A DNA stretch of 64,000 nucleotides, from positions 199,635,173-199,699,172 of the forward strand of contig CM030366.1 in the NCBI GenBank assembly GCA_017893485.1, given 5' to 3'. The position numbers and the translations under genes were made by a program. This DNA comes from Hemerocallis citrina. Lineage: Eukaryota > Streptophyta > Magnoliopsida > Asparagales > Asphodelaceae. The stretch's first letter is position 1; the number at the start of each line of letters is the position of its first letter. This document shows, in pieces, positions 11,590 through 22,300 of the stretch. A model generated the notes under the pieces. The model worked only from the letters and a program-made list of their open reading frames with translations. It was not told the DNA's origin and did no database searches.

Positions 11590-11977
11590 AGGAATGCCCA
11601 AGACAAAGATAAACACCTATCAATCTATGCTAAAAAGATGAGTCACTTTTCGATTAACAACTGTTCCAACTATAGCATGTAAGAAGTCCAACTCGACGTT
11701 GAACCAAGGAGGATGTCCGAACTAACTAAAAATCTCATAGATGTTTTTCCATGTCTGAAGAAGGAGTCACTACCGAATTGACAACTCTTCCAACTACTAC
11801 ATGTGAAAAATCCTACTCGATGTTGAACCTAAGAGAGGAAGCTAAAGACCATGTAGGTGATGAGAGTCAATATTGAAGTGATCGACCCATTTAGCCACGG
11901 GAAGAACAAATAGCTCGTTGACTCTTGAAGACCTTCTAGTTTGAGGAGAAGAACCATATTTGAGCCAATGATGATAT

Positions 11978-12493
11978 TGTTGAAAATATATCTCAAATAG
12001 TTCTCTAGATTTAGAAGTTTTATTTTTTATTATTTTTCTTTTTGATTTATATCTTAACAATATATAAAATATTTGATACAATCTTAATTATCTTGAGATA
12101 TTTGTTAGAAATTTATTCCTAATTTGATTGGGAGAATATATATGACTTGGGGGTTTAAAACTACTGACCCGAACAATAATTTCTAGAAAACTACTCTATA
12201 AATGTATGAGAATAAATTGTATCTAAGCAAGCTCTGAAGAATGCCAATAGAAAGAAATAAGAGTTAGCTATCTAATTAAGAAATTATTGTAATAAGAGAG
12301 AAACGAAAGGAAGAGACTAAGAGACACAACTCGTAATTTTCTTATTATCTAATGGAATGTTGTCTTCGAAAATTTATTTTGTTCTTTTTTGCCATTTTTT
12401 TACTTACCATAATTTTGACTTATTTTGCTTAATTATCTGAAAAAGAGCGAGTTGTCGGTTTCTACATAATTCCGCAATTTTGATGTGAGGCCT
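11978..12493 (+). repeat. 3' LTR of the outer element
   Basis: About 516 bp. It begins TGTTGAAAATAT and is followed by the CCTAT duplication at 12494-12498. Confidence 0.7.
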
Positions 12494-12724
12494 CCTATAT
12501 GATTTATGTCATGCATGATAGAAGATCAGAGAGCAGACTTATGTAAATAATAGAATATTCTACTTTCAGTTGCTTTTTGGCAGAAATGAAGTTTATAGTT
12601 CATGATGACTCACACTCATAATTACTCAAAAGGGGATGATTGACTATTTGGAGATTGCTTTGGATTCTTTATTTTCGGCTGATGGTTGACTAAATACGAT
12701 ATTTTTTTAATATGCCTCTTTTAA

Positions 12725-12876
12725 GAGCATCCACAGTCCGTTGAAGCCAAATTTTAGGTCTTTGGCAATTGGAAAATAGAAAAAAAGAATGTTGCCACAG
12801 TCGTTGAAAGCTAAAATATAGCCGGACGGAAGATTATTATCCGTCCATTAAGAATGACGGAGTATAATCGTCCGTT

Positions 12877-12929
<53 letters not shown>

Positions 12930-13520
12930 AAATGCACTAGAAGACAAAAAATAATTAAAAAAAAAAAAAAATCAAGAAGAGGCCTGGGACGGTTCATAAT
13001 GCACCGTCATTTTTGGTGGTGACGTGTACTTTTTTTTGACTTTTTTTTTTTAATGCACTAAACGACAAAAAAAAAAAAAAAAAAAACAAAAAAAGGCCTG
13101 GGACGGTTCATAATGAACCGTTAATTAGGACGGACGGTGTGTTATATACCGTCCCTGTTTAAATTTTTTTTTTTATAAAAAAAACGCACAGATGGTTAAA
13201 TATGCACCGTCATTTTGATCGGACGGTTGATTATCACCCGTCTGTTGAATTTTTTTTTTTAATTTTTTTTTTAGAGAAAAATGGTTAATCATTGACGAAC
13301 GTACTTTTCGTACGAAACAGAGGATTATCTTCCGTCAATTAGGACGGACGGTTGATAATCTTGCGTCCTCTATATTTTGGAAATAGCCAAACCGTCTGCT
13401 ATATTTGGCACGCAACTGTTCATCGTATACCCAAATTTTGGGTTTTTAGACAACGACTGCAGCTCGATTTTTTCTATATTTTCCAAATTTTGGGTATATA
13501 GCAAACGACTGTGGATGCTC
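12725..13520. mobile_element. Tourist-like (PIF/Harbinger) MITE, 796 bp, TSD TAA
   Basis: Terminal inverted repeats GAGCATCCACAGTCCGTTG (left) and, reading inwards from the right, GAGCATCCACAGTCGTTTG. The flanks are TAA at 12722-12724 and 13521-13523, the TSD form of PIF/Harbinger elements. The interior is non-coding. It has long T and A homopolymers (about 12877-12925 and 12957-12971) and repeated GACGG/CCGTC palindromic blocks, including two copies of GGCCTGGGACGGTTCATAAT at 12981 and 13095. It abuts the inverted-repeat element that starts at about 13545. Confidence 0.85.
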
Positions 13521-13544
13521 TAAATATAACTATATTTACTATTT

Positions 13545-14040
13545 TCAACGACGAGCTTGGTTATTTCGTGCTTGTCGTTGGAACACGGAGAATATAATTT
13601 TTTTTGTTATTGAGAAGCTTACCGTTCCTAATGGTGAGTTTAGTTTAAAATTTTTAAACAAGACTTACCATTCCCAACGACGAGGTTATTTATACTAAAC
13701 TTGCTGTTGGGAACGACGACTGTACAATTTATGAAATTTCGCAGAGAGTGAAACTCTTTGTTGAACTTGGTGAATTTTTCGAAAAAAAACTCCTTAGAAG
13801 AGATTGTTGTTGGGAATGGCGACAGAAAATATACTAAACTTGTTGTTGGGAATCGCGACTGTACAATTTTTGAAATTTCACAAAGAGTGATACTCTCTGT
13901 TGGACATGGAGAATTTTTTGAAAAAAACTCCATATAAAAGCATGCTGTTGGGAAAAGCGAGCAGAAATTACCTAAACTCGTTGTTGGGAACATCGAGTTT
14001 GGTAGAAACTATTCGCTGTTCCCAACAGCGAGCCTAGTAC
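13545..14040. repeat. Left terminal inverted repeat with internal 139-bp duplication
   Basis: Homologous in inverse orientation to 17331-17655. TGTACAATTT recurs at 13721 and 13860, marking a 139-bp tandem duplication that the right arm lacks, so the two arms have unequal length. Confidence 0.75.
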
Positions 14041-14384
14041 AAAATTTAAAATTCTAAACCCAATTCTGTGTATAGTTTCTGTTTACAATTATCAATTATC
14101 GAAAACACTAACATTTCTAGAATTTCAACATACGGAGCACAATTCCACAAATAAATGAACATCGTATATACAAATACAACTCCATACAACAAAAGCTATA
14201 TACAAAAACTAACAAAATCGAACTTCAAACATCTAATGTGCTCCAACATCAGAAAAACAAAAAATAAGTAACTATCATCACAACATCACAAACATACACT
14301 ATGTTAACACAATTTATATGAACAACATCACAAATTACCTCAATAAGAACTCAAAAAACTAAACCAAAAGCTGCAAAAGTTTAA

Positions 14385-16453
14385 CCCGGCGTGTATCGAT
14401 CGGTCTTCTTTCTCTTTCGTACCGCAGTTATTTTGCGCTTCTTTGAAGTTGGGGTTTTTTGTGTTAATTGAGATCTGAGAAACTTGTCGTCATCAGGTAT
14501 TCTCTGTTGTTCGTGCCTTAGCCCCTGATTATTGATCGCCTCTCTTCTTCGGGTTCGGTGGCGTAGTGGTAGGAGGTGCAGCCACACGATGGCTTATGTG
14601 TTGTGAATGGATTGAATGAGGGGCCCTCACCCACCGTATCAAGGGATCGCTTACACGGTGCAAGAATCTCTTGAGCGAACTCTTTCATAGCATCGGTTAC
14701 ATCAGAGACAGTACTCGAAAATCGTCGAGCGGCACTTCTTGCAATTTCCTATGCGTTCTCCGCCTATAAATTAGAATGTGTCATATAAACATTTGTGTGA
14801 TACAAATTAGCTATATAATATATCATATAATTAGTATACTTTCTTACCATGGATGCCAACATCTTCGCCTTCGGTTGGAACATGGCTTGCATCGAAGAGT
14901 GGCCGGGAGATGGTTCCCTCTCTCGCATTGGTATCAGAAGTATCACTCGAGCTAGCGCAGTGAATGGAGGTGCGATAATCAACCCCGTAATCCTGGTATA
15001 TCATGTTATGTATGCCTCATGCATTTGTCCATCAAACAGAGGAATTTCGCTAATGATCATTTTGATCCAATGCTCATTCCAAGAGTATACATGAGTTCGG
15101 TGATATCCGACCCAGTTGATATTGGGAAATTGACCCATCCCTGTGATACCGTGCAATTAACTGTCATAGGTTCGTGCAGCAGGTATATCTTATTGAATAC
15201 CGAATTGTCGAGTACTCGGTCTGGATAAGGAAGCTCTATGATGGAGAAGTGGATGTGTGGTGCAGTTGTCAACCATAGATCGCTATGTTCTGTGCAATAG
15301 AGCGACACCATCTTCAATCTCTCGGCCGTGTACGGTTCTCAAACGATGCATTCTGCCTGCAACTGATCGAGCTCATCTCGGTAATATGTGAGCGGTCTGC
15401 GTGGGTTATCATGATGCATGCGGTCCCCAGCCCAATAGATACCAATAGGAGACAACTTACTAACTCCAAACATCGAAGCGCTCCACATCGGGTGTTGGCT
15501 ACTTACACGCGGTTGACCAATGTGTAATCGCTCGTAGCTCCATACTTGTAGTATCACTATCAGACCCGCCACCTGTACATTGTTTAAGGAACCTTGGTAT
15601 AGATTCCTGTTTAGGACCACCAAAGCCGTACAACCCCAACTATACCGATCGACTTTTCTAATATCGGTGATCAGCTGCAAGTACATCATCGGTACTTGGT
15701 TTCCTGTTGAGTTTGAAAATATAACACCTCCAGAAAGGGTCATAAGGTAGGGTGTAGCACTCTACATGATAATTAGTCGAGTCCGGTTTCAAGTACCCGG
15801 AGAATGACTTCATCAACCATGAAAGTTTAAGAGATGTACCAATATAAGCAGATTCGGACAGCTCCTGGCTAGGGTATTCTCGAACAAGATAGAACTTATT
15901 GAAGCTCATGCTTCCAATCACGGTGACACCATCTATTAGAAGTCCAGTAATTACGGAAACATCCTGTAAGGTCATCGTCATCTCATCATGCGGTAGGTGG
16001 ATTGTATGAATCTCTGGCCGCCATTTCTCGACTAGAGCTATCAAAGACCCCAGTCCAACTTCACTGACTCCATGACTACAACTCCATAGAATCCCGCTTC
16101 CACCAACAACGGGATAATACGATTGTGTAGAGGCAACATCTTGTGCTTTCGGAATGTCAAGTCCTTCGACTCACCTTTCCATACAAAACTCGATCGGTGA
16201 GTCGCTTGCATCTTGAGAAGTGATGGGTCTATTGGACCAGGACCTCTAGGTGCATCGAAAGGTGCATGTGGTGGTTGGGGGACTTCGGTAGAGGGGTCAT
16301 TTTCATCCTACATCAGAAGAAATGATAATGTACATTAAAGGATAATGGTTGGTTATATATACTGCTGTTTCCAACAACGGCTTAACTGGTTTGTATACCC
16401 GTTTGCACGGGATCCGTTTGCAATGGAGCATTGCTCTCTCTCTCTCTCTCTCT

Positions 16454-16529
<76 letters not shown>

Positions 16530-16660
16530 CATGGAGTTTGGAGCTTTAAAAAAGGATAAGGGTACATTAAATAACTCTTATCAACTCTTACCACTGTAAG
16601 AGCTTTTCTCCACTCTGTTGCAGTAGGAGGACGACATCCAGAACCACTTGGTCGTGTCAT
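14385..16660 (-). pseudogene. Plant mobile domain (MAIN-like, PMD) protein, broken
   Basis: Resembles MAIN/MAIL-type plant mobile domain proteins (aminotransferase-like PMD, PF10536), some of which act in nuclear silencing and others ride in transposons. Exon 1 is 16660-16592 (MTRPSGSGCRPPTATEWRKAL) with a GTAAGAG donor; the acceptor TGTAG precedes 16307. Exon 2 holds GPGPIDPSLL, then ALVEKWRPEIHTIHLPHDEMTMTLQDV split in quoting here at the family's conserved W and H positions (about 16039-15955). It continues with VPMMYLQLITDI (about 15688) and HFSIIELPYPDRVL (about 15250). The C-terminus near 14587-14385 is basic (KKRKITAVRKRKK). Frameshifts near 16040 and 15735 and an in-frame TGA near 15335 disable it. 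The intron carries the compound microsatellite. Confidence 0.8.
16436..16530. repeat. Compound microsatellite (CT)n(CA)n(TA)n
   Basis: An uninterrupted run of CT, then CA (about 24 repeats), then TA dinucleotides inside intron 1 of the PMD gene. Neighbouring translated frames such as the HTHTHT repeat are artefacts of this array. Confidence 0.95.
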
Positions 16661-17330
16661 TATGAGCCTACAAAAATGCATTATTTAATTAACTCAAATG
16701 CACATACATTGCAACACAATGCAATAATCCTAAAATGCATTATTGTTAACAACCTTGATATTCAAAAGAAGTATACCAAACATATACACATAACAAAAAA
16801 CGAAGAAAAAATGAAGTGCAAGCATTGCATTTATCGGTTTGCTTTTTAAAAACATGTCTCCACCAACAATTGTAGGGTCACCTTATGAGCTCGAAGGCAA
16901 TACATCGAACACCCAATGTGCATAATCTACAATTTGATCTTTTGGGCAATACACCAAACGCTTTATATGCATAACAAAAACCCATCAATTACTTGAAACC
17001 AAACAAAACCCCTCTTCAACTCCTAACCCTACATTCAATTTAAAACATAAGCCTAACCCTAACCCTAATCTATCCAAATGCATTGTAGTTAAATTAAAAC
17101 ATACCTTTCTGTGGATAATTGTGATCTGATCACGAGTGTAGTCGATAGAGATTTGTTGGAAAATATTAGGCCTTCAAATTACTAAATTTATTAACCAACA
17201 AATGAAGTAAAAGATGAAAATGAGAGCTAGAATTTTGGTTCAATGAAGTATGAGATGAATAAAGATAGAGAGAAGTGAGTGAAATAAGAAAAGAAATGAA
17301 TGAATTCAGATGAATAAAGTGGTGGGCCAC

Positions 17331-17655
17331 TAGACTCGTTCCCAACAACGAGTTTAATAAATTTTTCCTCGCCGTTCCCAACAACGATCTCTTCTATGGA
17401 GTTTTTTTAAAAATAAAATTGACCAAGTCCAACAGAGAGTCATTGAAATTTCATAAATTGTACAGTCGCCATTCCAACAACGAGTCTAGTATAAATAATC
17501 TCGCCGTTGGGTACGACAAGTCTTGTTTGAAAATTTTGAACTAAACTCACCGTTGGGAATGATGAGTTTCTCAAAAAAAAAAAAAAAAAACTAACTTGCC
17601 GTGTCCCAACGGCAAGCACGAAATAACTAAGCTCGCCCTTGGGAATGGTGGTTGT
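17331..17655. repeat. Right terminal inverted repeat
   Basis: Single-copy inverse counterpart of the left arm. It contains an A run of about 19 at 17572-17590 matching a T run in the left arm. Confidence 0.75.
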
Positions 17656-17730
17656 AGTTGTTGAGTCCCCGAGCGCAATAAGTTTAGCAAGTGTCATCTT
17701 TTTGCAAATAGTTTCGAATAAAGATATATA

Positions 17731-18112
17731 TCTAATATTATAATGGAAGAGTTGGGGTTGTCATTTGTCAACATACAAACCCGTGAGTTGCACGTGCAAC
17801 TCCAACTCTCCTATTAATTACAACGAAAACAAATAAATAAAAAAATTCCACCTATTTAAAATGTGCAACACACGTGCAAAACAATTTTACAATATTTTTT
17901 GAACACTAAACATACACATATGCTGCACGTACAACTCAAATTCTACTTATAAATGTGCATTGCACGTACAAATTGTAGCTTTTCCTTCAAAATATTTTTT
18001 TCCAATTACGTGCAACGCATGTCCACCTTCAAAACTATTTCGTAATACGTAAATCGCACGTAAAAATTCTCCAACTCTTATCAAAACGTATATCGCACGT
18101 GAAAAATACTAG
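17731..18112. mobile_element. Helitron-like non-autonomous segment
   Basis: Begins TCTAATATTATAATGGAAGAG after an A (17730) and ends ...GAAAAATACTAG before a T (18113). This is the TC...CTRR form with A/T insertion site known for Helitrons. The interior repeats short GCACGTGCAA-like motifs several times, as many plant Helitrons do. No Rep/helicase is encoded, and the hairpin expected just before CTAG is weak, so this is a tentative call. Confidence 0.55.
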
Positions 18113-18113
18113 T

Positions 18114-18993
18114 TTTAAAAAAATCGACTAATAGAGCAAGCATAACTTCTCTCTTGTATGACTGATGGAGAAACTTTCACTTTATTTGGCAATTCATGGT
18201 TTTTCGTGTTATAGAAAGTTCAATGATTGACATTCGAGTGGATGCACTTCTAGTATTTGAGAACCCTGCTAGTTGTCGCAATAAGGAGGAATGGGTGGCT
18301 GTGAAGTGAACATTTAAAAGATGTATCCTTCTATATTTCTGTCAACTGGAAAGAGGAGTATCAGTAGTCATAAGCCATTTGAAAAATTAAACATACACTT
18401 TTTGACAAGCAGGAAAAGGGAACATAATTGTAGGGTTAAAAGGGCTTTGCAGTTCAACATCAGTCAAATCTTCTCAAATCCAATGTGTAATCCAGTATAG
18501 ATTGCTATATTGGTCATTGCTTACAATCCGCCATCTCTTGCTCAATGGTGTTACTTGTAATTTCAGCTATACCGTAGAAAGATTGAGTTCTTTCAGAATA
18601 TCCTGTAAGGCGTTATTGTCTGTAGCAGTCTTGTTTTCTTTCGGTACCCATATCAGCGTTGTCTTCCAAAATCGTTCGCTAAAGAAGACACTTACCTAAT
18701 GAACTCCAACATCGGCATACAAGATTCATTTGGGAAAAAAAAAAGATTTGCCCCTCATTCTATATTCCATTTGCTGCTAACTGTTTTGTTGTTTTGGACT
18801 ACATCATGCGTGCACCATAGAGAACAATATCTTGTGAACCTACCTGTTAATCACTACTTCCATGAAGGTTTTATTCAGTCTGTGTTTGAACTGTTTTTTT
18901 CTGATTGGAACCCAATAATCCAAATGGAGTTAGGGAATAACGCAAATCTACATGTGATATCCACTTTTATCGGAAAGGACAAGCACTTGTTAT
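18114..18993 (+). other. Unrecognised low-copy-looking flank of the young copia
   Basis: No family recognised. Two plus-strand frames, 18502-18699 and 18699-19013, read as fairly ordinary protein (for example NHYFHEGFIQSVFELFFSDW at about 18850). They stop or hit the copia LTR at 18999. Across the insertion the sequence resumes at 23900 with a stop after two codons. It could be a decayed exon or chance, and I do not assign a function. Confidence 0.3.
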
Positions 18994-18998
18994 ACCAC

Positions 18999-19356
18999 AG
19001 TGAAGTTTATTGAATGGCTTGCACACCTTAACCGGTGATGCTAATGCTTTATTTATAGAGTTTTTACAAAACAAACTAGATTTTATTGGTTACAAATCCT
19101 ATCCTTTAGGGATACAAATAATTGCAATTGCAGACCCATTCTTCTGGAGATCGGTTGTTGACACGGTTGTATCTTTGCTGATCTTGAGGGATTGTAACGG
19201 ATCGGGTACAGTCGACTGTAGTGTTCTATCAGTCGACTGTACCGAGAGTTTTGTTGAAAATAGTTGCAGACTTATTCAGTCGACTGATGATAAGCTTCAG
19301 TCGACTTATTTGAAGATCAGTCGACTGATTGAGGCTCAGTCGACTTAGTCTTAACA
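18999..19356 (-). repeat. 3' LTR of the young copia
   Basis: 358 bp. Holds six GTCGAC palindromes starting at 19209, 19230, 19277, 19298, 19318 and 19337. The polyprotein frame runs through the polypurine tract and stops inside this LTR at 19317. Confidence 0.93.
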
Positions 19357-22300
19357 CTCCCCTGCAAGTTGAACGGCCAAGCCTGGATGGTCAACTTGTT
19401 CCTTAGCTCTTGAAACCTGTTACTGCTGAGACCCTTGGTGAAGATGTCGGCCAGCTGATCTTTGGTGGAGATAAATCGAACACTGAGTTGTTTGGAAGCA
19501 ACACGTTCGCGGACAAAATGGTAATCTATTTCGATATGCTTTGTGCGAGCATGGAAGATAGGATTTACCGTGAGATACGTAGCCCCTAAGTTGTCACACC
19601 AGAGAGTTGGTGGCAAAAGTTTGGAGAAACCAAGCTCTTTTAGTAGAGATTGAATCCACATAACTTCCGCGGTAGCAATTGCGACGCCCCTGTATTCAGC
19701 TTCCGTGCTTGAACGGGAAACTGTCTTTTGCATCCTTGCACTCCATGAGATGAGGTTGCCACCAAAGAAGACACAATAGCCGCTTGTAGACCTGCGATCA
19801 TCAGGACATCCTGCCCAGTCCGAGTCCGAATATGCATGAATTGTGGAAGTTGTTGGTGTAGAGAACTGCAAGCCAAAGTTGATGGTGTGTTTGAGATAAC
19901 GAAGAATTCACTTGACAGCAGACCAATGGACATCGCGAGGGTTATGCATGAACTGACATACTTTGTTAACAGCAACTGCAATGTCAGGTCTAGTGAAAGA
20001 TAGATACTGCAAAGATCCCACAATACTTCGATATTGGGTAGGATCATTGTGAGTTGACCCATCATGTTTAGAGAGTGGAGTATTGGCTGCCAGAGGTGTG
20101 GTGATAGGCTTGACACCATCGAACTTAGAGCTTAGTAATAGATCGAGAATATATTTGCGCTGAGATAGAAAAAGGCCATTACGATTTGGAAGAACTTCGA
20201 TGCCCAAAAAGTAACTTAATGGGCCCAGGTCCTTGATTGCAAATGTAGATTGGAGCTGGAATATGAGTGTATTGATATGGTTCCCCGGTGTGCCTGTGAT
20301 AATAATGTCATCAACATATATTAAAATAAGTAGAGTAGAGTCACCAGTTTGTCTTATGAGCAGAGATGAGTCAGCCTTGGAACTGACAAAACCAAGAGAG
20401 CAAAGATACCCAGTGAGTTTCGAGTACCAAGCTCTAGGGGCTTGCTTGAGCCCATAGAGAGATTTCCGTAGGCGACAAACATGCTTTGGAAATCTGGAAT
20501 CTACATACCCTGGTGGTTGTTTCATGTAAACTTCTTCTGTGAGATGGCCATGAAGAAAGGCATTTTGAACATCTAATTGACGTAGTGCCCATTTGTTCAT
20601 TAATGCGATGGAAATGACAAGCCTAATTGTGCAGGGTTTAATCACAGGGCTGAAAGTTTCTCCATAATCAATACCTGCTTGTTGATGAAATCCTTTTGCG
20701 ACAAGACGAGCTTTGTAGCGGTCAATAGTGCCATCGGATTTTCGTTTGATACGAAAAACCCATTTGCAGCCCACAATGTTCTGATTGCTTTGAGCAGGGG
20801 TGAGGGTCCATGTGCCATTCTGTAGTAGGGCATTGATCTCATCATCCATAGCACTACGCCATTGAGGATGGCTCTGTGCTTGTGTGAAGCAGGTTGGTTC
20901 CTTTAATTCTGCATCCTGCAAAGGGTGTTTAGTGGCATGCAAACATAATCTATTAACAGGTTTACGTATACCACCTTTTGCCCTAGTAATCATATGGTGT
21001 TGGGGAAGGGGTTCTTGTGTTTGGGGTGCAGCAGTAGGTACAGTCGACTGTAGGGTAATATCAGTCGACTGTACCGAAAGTGGTGGAGTGGTAGCCTCAG
21101 TCGACTGTATAGTACTACCAGTCGACTGTACCGAGGAAGGTTGAGGGGCAGTTTGAGATGGGTTAATGTTAGGTGGGTTGTTTGGTATAGGTGGTATGTG
21201 AGGGGCTTGTAGAGTGGGTAAAATTGATGTGGTTTGTAAAGGTGCAGAGGATGCAGAAGTAGTACTTACATTGGTGGGGTTGCTTTGCACTGCCGAATAG
21301 GGAAAGATTGTTTCTTCAAAGTCGACGTGACGAGAGATGTATATCCTTTGGGATGGTCGATGAAAGCATATGTATCCTTTTTGAGTGCTGGAATAGCCAA
21401 TAAAGACACAGTCTAGGAATCTTTTATCTAATTTATTTGATGCATAGGGTCTGAGATATGGGTAGCAAAGACACCCAAAGGATTTTAAGGCATTGTAGTC
21501 TGGAGTGGAACCAAAAAACAGTTCAAGGGGAGTTGACCTTTTAGTGGTGAGGATGGTAGGCGATTTATGAGGTAGCAACTGGTGACAAAGGCATCAGCCC
21601 AAAATGTTAAGGGCATGGATGCATGGTTTAAGAGAGAGCGACCAGACTCAACAACATGTCTGTGGCGTCTCTCTGCTAATTCATTTTGAGCTGAGGTGTG
21701 TGGACATGTAAAGCGATGGACAACACCACTTTGGAGAAGAAAGGGAGTGAATTTCTTGAACTCAGTTCCATTGTCGGTTTGAAAAATTTTGATCTTTTTG
21801 CCAGTGAGATTTTCAATTTGTAACTTAAACTGTTTGAAGACTGTAAAAGCATCACTTTTGTGAGATAGGGGATAGACCCATGTGTATCTACTGAATGCAT
21901 CCATTAACAGTAAATAATATTGAGAACCATTTCTAGAAAGCATTGGAGCATGGCCCCACAAATCTGATACAATCAGTTGTAAAGGTTCTTTATAAATTGT
22001 GGAACTCAATGAAAAAGGCAATTTATGACTCTTGCTAACACAACAAGCATGACAAAACAAAGTGGATTTATTATCTACTGGCAATGAGTAGTTGGACACA
22101 ATCTTATTGACAGTTTTTAGCATTGGATGACCAAGCCGGTGATGCCACAATGAAAAGGACACGGATTGAAAAGCAAAAGGAGATTTAGCTGGCTTGTCGA
22201 CAAAGTGATACAATCCTCCTCTATTCGTGCCGTGCAACAGCGGTGTCCCCGTTTCCTGATCCTTCACAACAAAAGAGAATGGGTGAAATTCAAAAAAGAC

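Larger units (their letters stand above)
7150..12493 (+). mobile_element. Outer non-autonomous LTR element, TSD CCTAT, hosting a nested copia
   Basis: LTR-like repeats at 7150-7676 and 11978-12493 align along their length (TGTTGGAAATATACCTC versus TGTTGAAAATATATCTC; both contain AGAAGCTTTA or AGAAGTTTTA and GCTCTGAAGAAT). The flanks carry identical CCTAT at 7145-7149 and 12494-12498. The left LTR is followed by TGTACTAGAGCGAC, a degenerate tRNA-iMet primer-binding site, which gives plus orientation. Apart from the nested copia only about 700 bp of internal sequence remains. It has a short gag-like start (DDNKMDLFLQHHL in the plus strand near 7767) but no pol. The LTR ends are diverged (...AACAACT versus ...AGGCCT), so this element is older than its passenger. 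Confidence 0.75.
13545..17655 (-). mobile_element. Long-TIR (MULE-like) element carrying a plant-mobile-domain gene
   Basis: A left arm (about 13545-14040) and right arm (about 17331-17655) are inverted copies. GAGCTTGGTTATTTCGTGC at the left matches the complement of GCACGAAATAACTAAGCTC at the right, followed in both by GACTGTACAATT, TATGAAATTTC, GTTGGACTTGG-type and GTTGTTGGGAA segments. Between them lies a MAIN-like gene (14385-16660). Long inverted repeats around captured or co-opted genes are typical of Mutator-like elements, and plant-mobile-domain genes are known as MULE cargo. No transposase is present, so the element is non-autonomous. A clean 9-bp TSD was not found. Confidence 0.7.

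Noticed and set aside
16345..16599. ORFs rich in His/Thr or Cys/Val around the microsatellite
   Set aside because: Translation of (CA)n and (TA)n repeats within an intron.
17041..17072. CCCTAACCCTAA as interstitial telomere
   Set aside because: Only two to three units; expected by chance in such sequence and commonly seen as short telobox motifs.
18699..19013. 104-aa plus-strand ORF as an expressed host exon
   Set aside because: Protein-like but unrecognised, cut by the copia LTR, and the frame stops two codons after the insertion; evidence is too thin to call a gene.
19205..19243. GTCGAC motifs as SalI cloning or adaptor artefacts
   Set aside because: They occur at matching places in both LTRs of one element and within several independent LTRs, with diverged variants and conserved spacing; vector sequence is absent.
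19010..19348. Identical 112-aa ORFs in the two LTRs as a repeated gene
   Set aside because: They lie wholly inside the non-coding LTRs and simply reflect LTR identity.
20884..21144. Plus-strand ORF with VDC-type repeats
   Set aside because: It is the antisense of the copia integrase-RT linker; the repeats are the GTCGAC palindromes read on the other strand.
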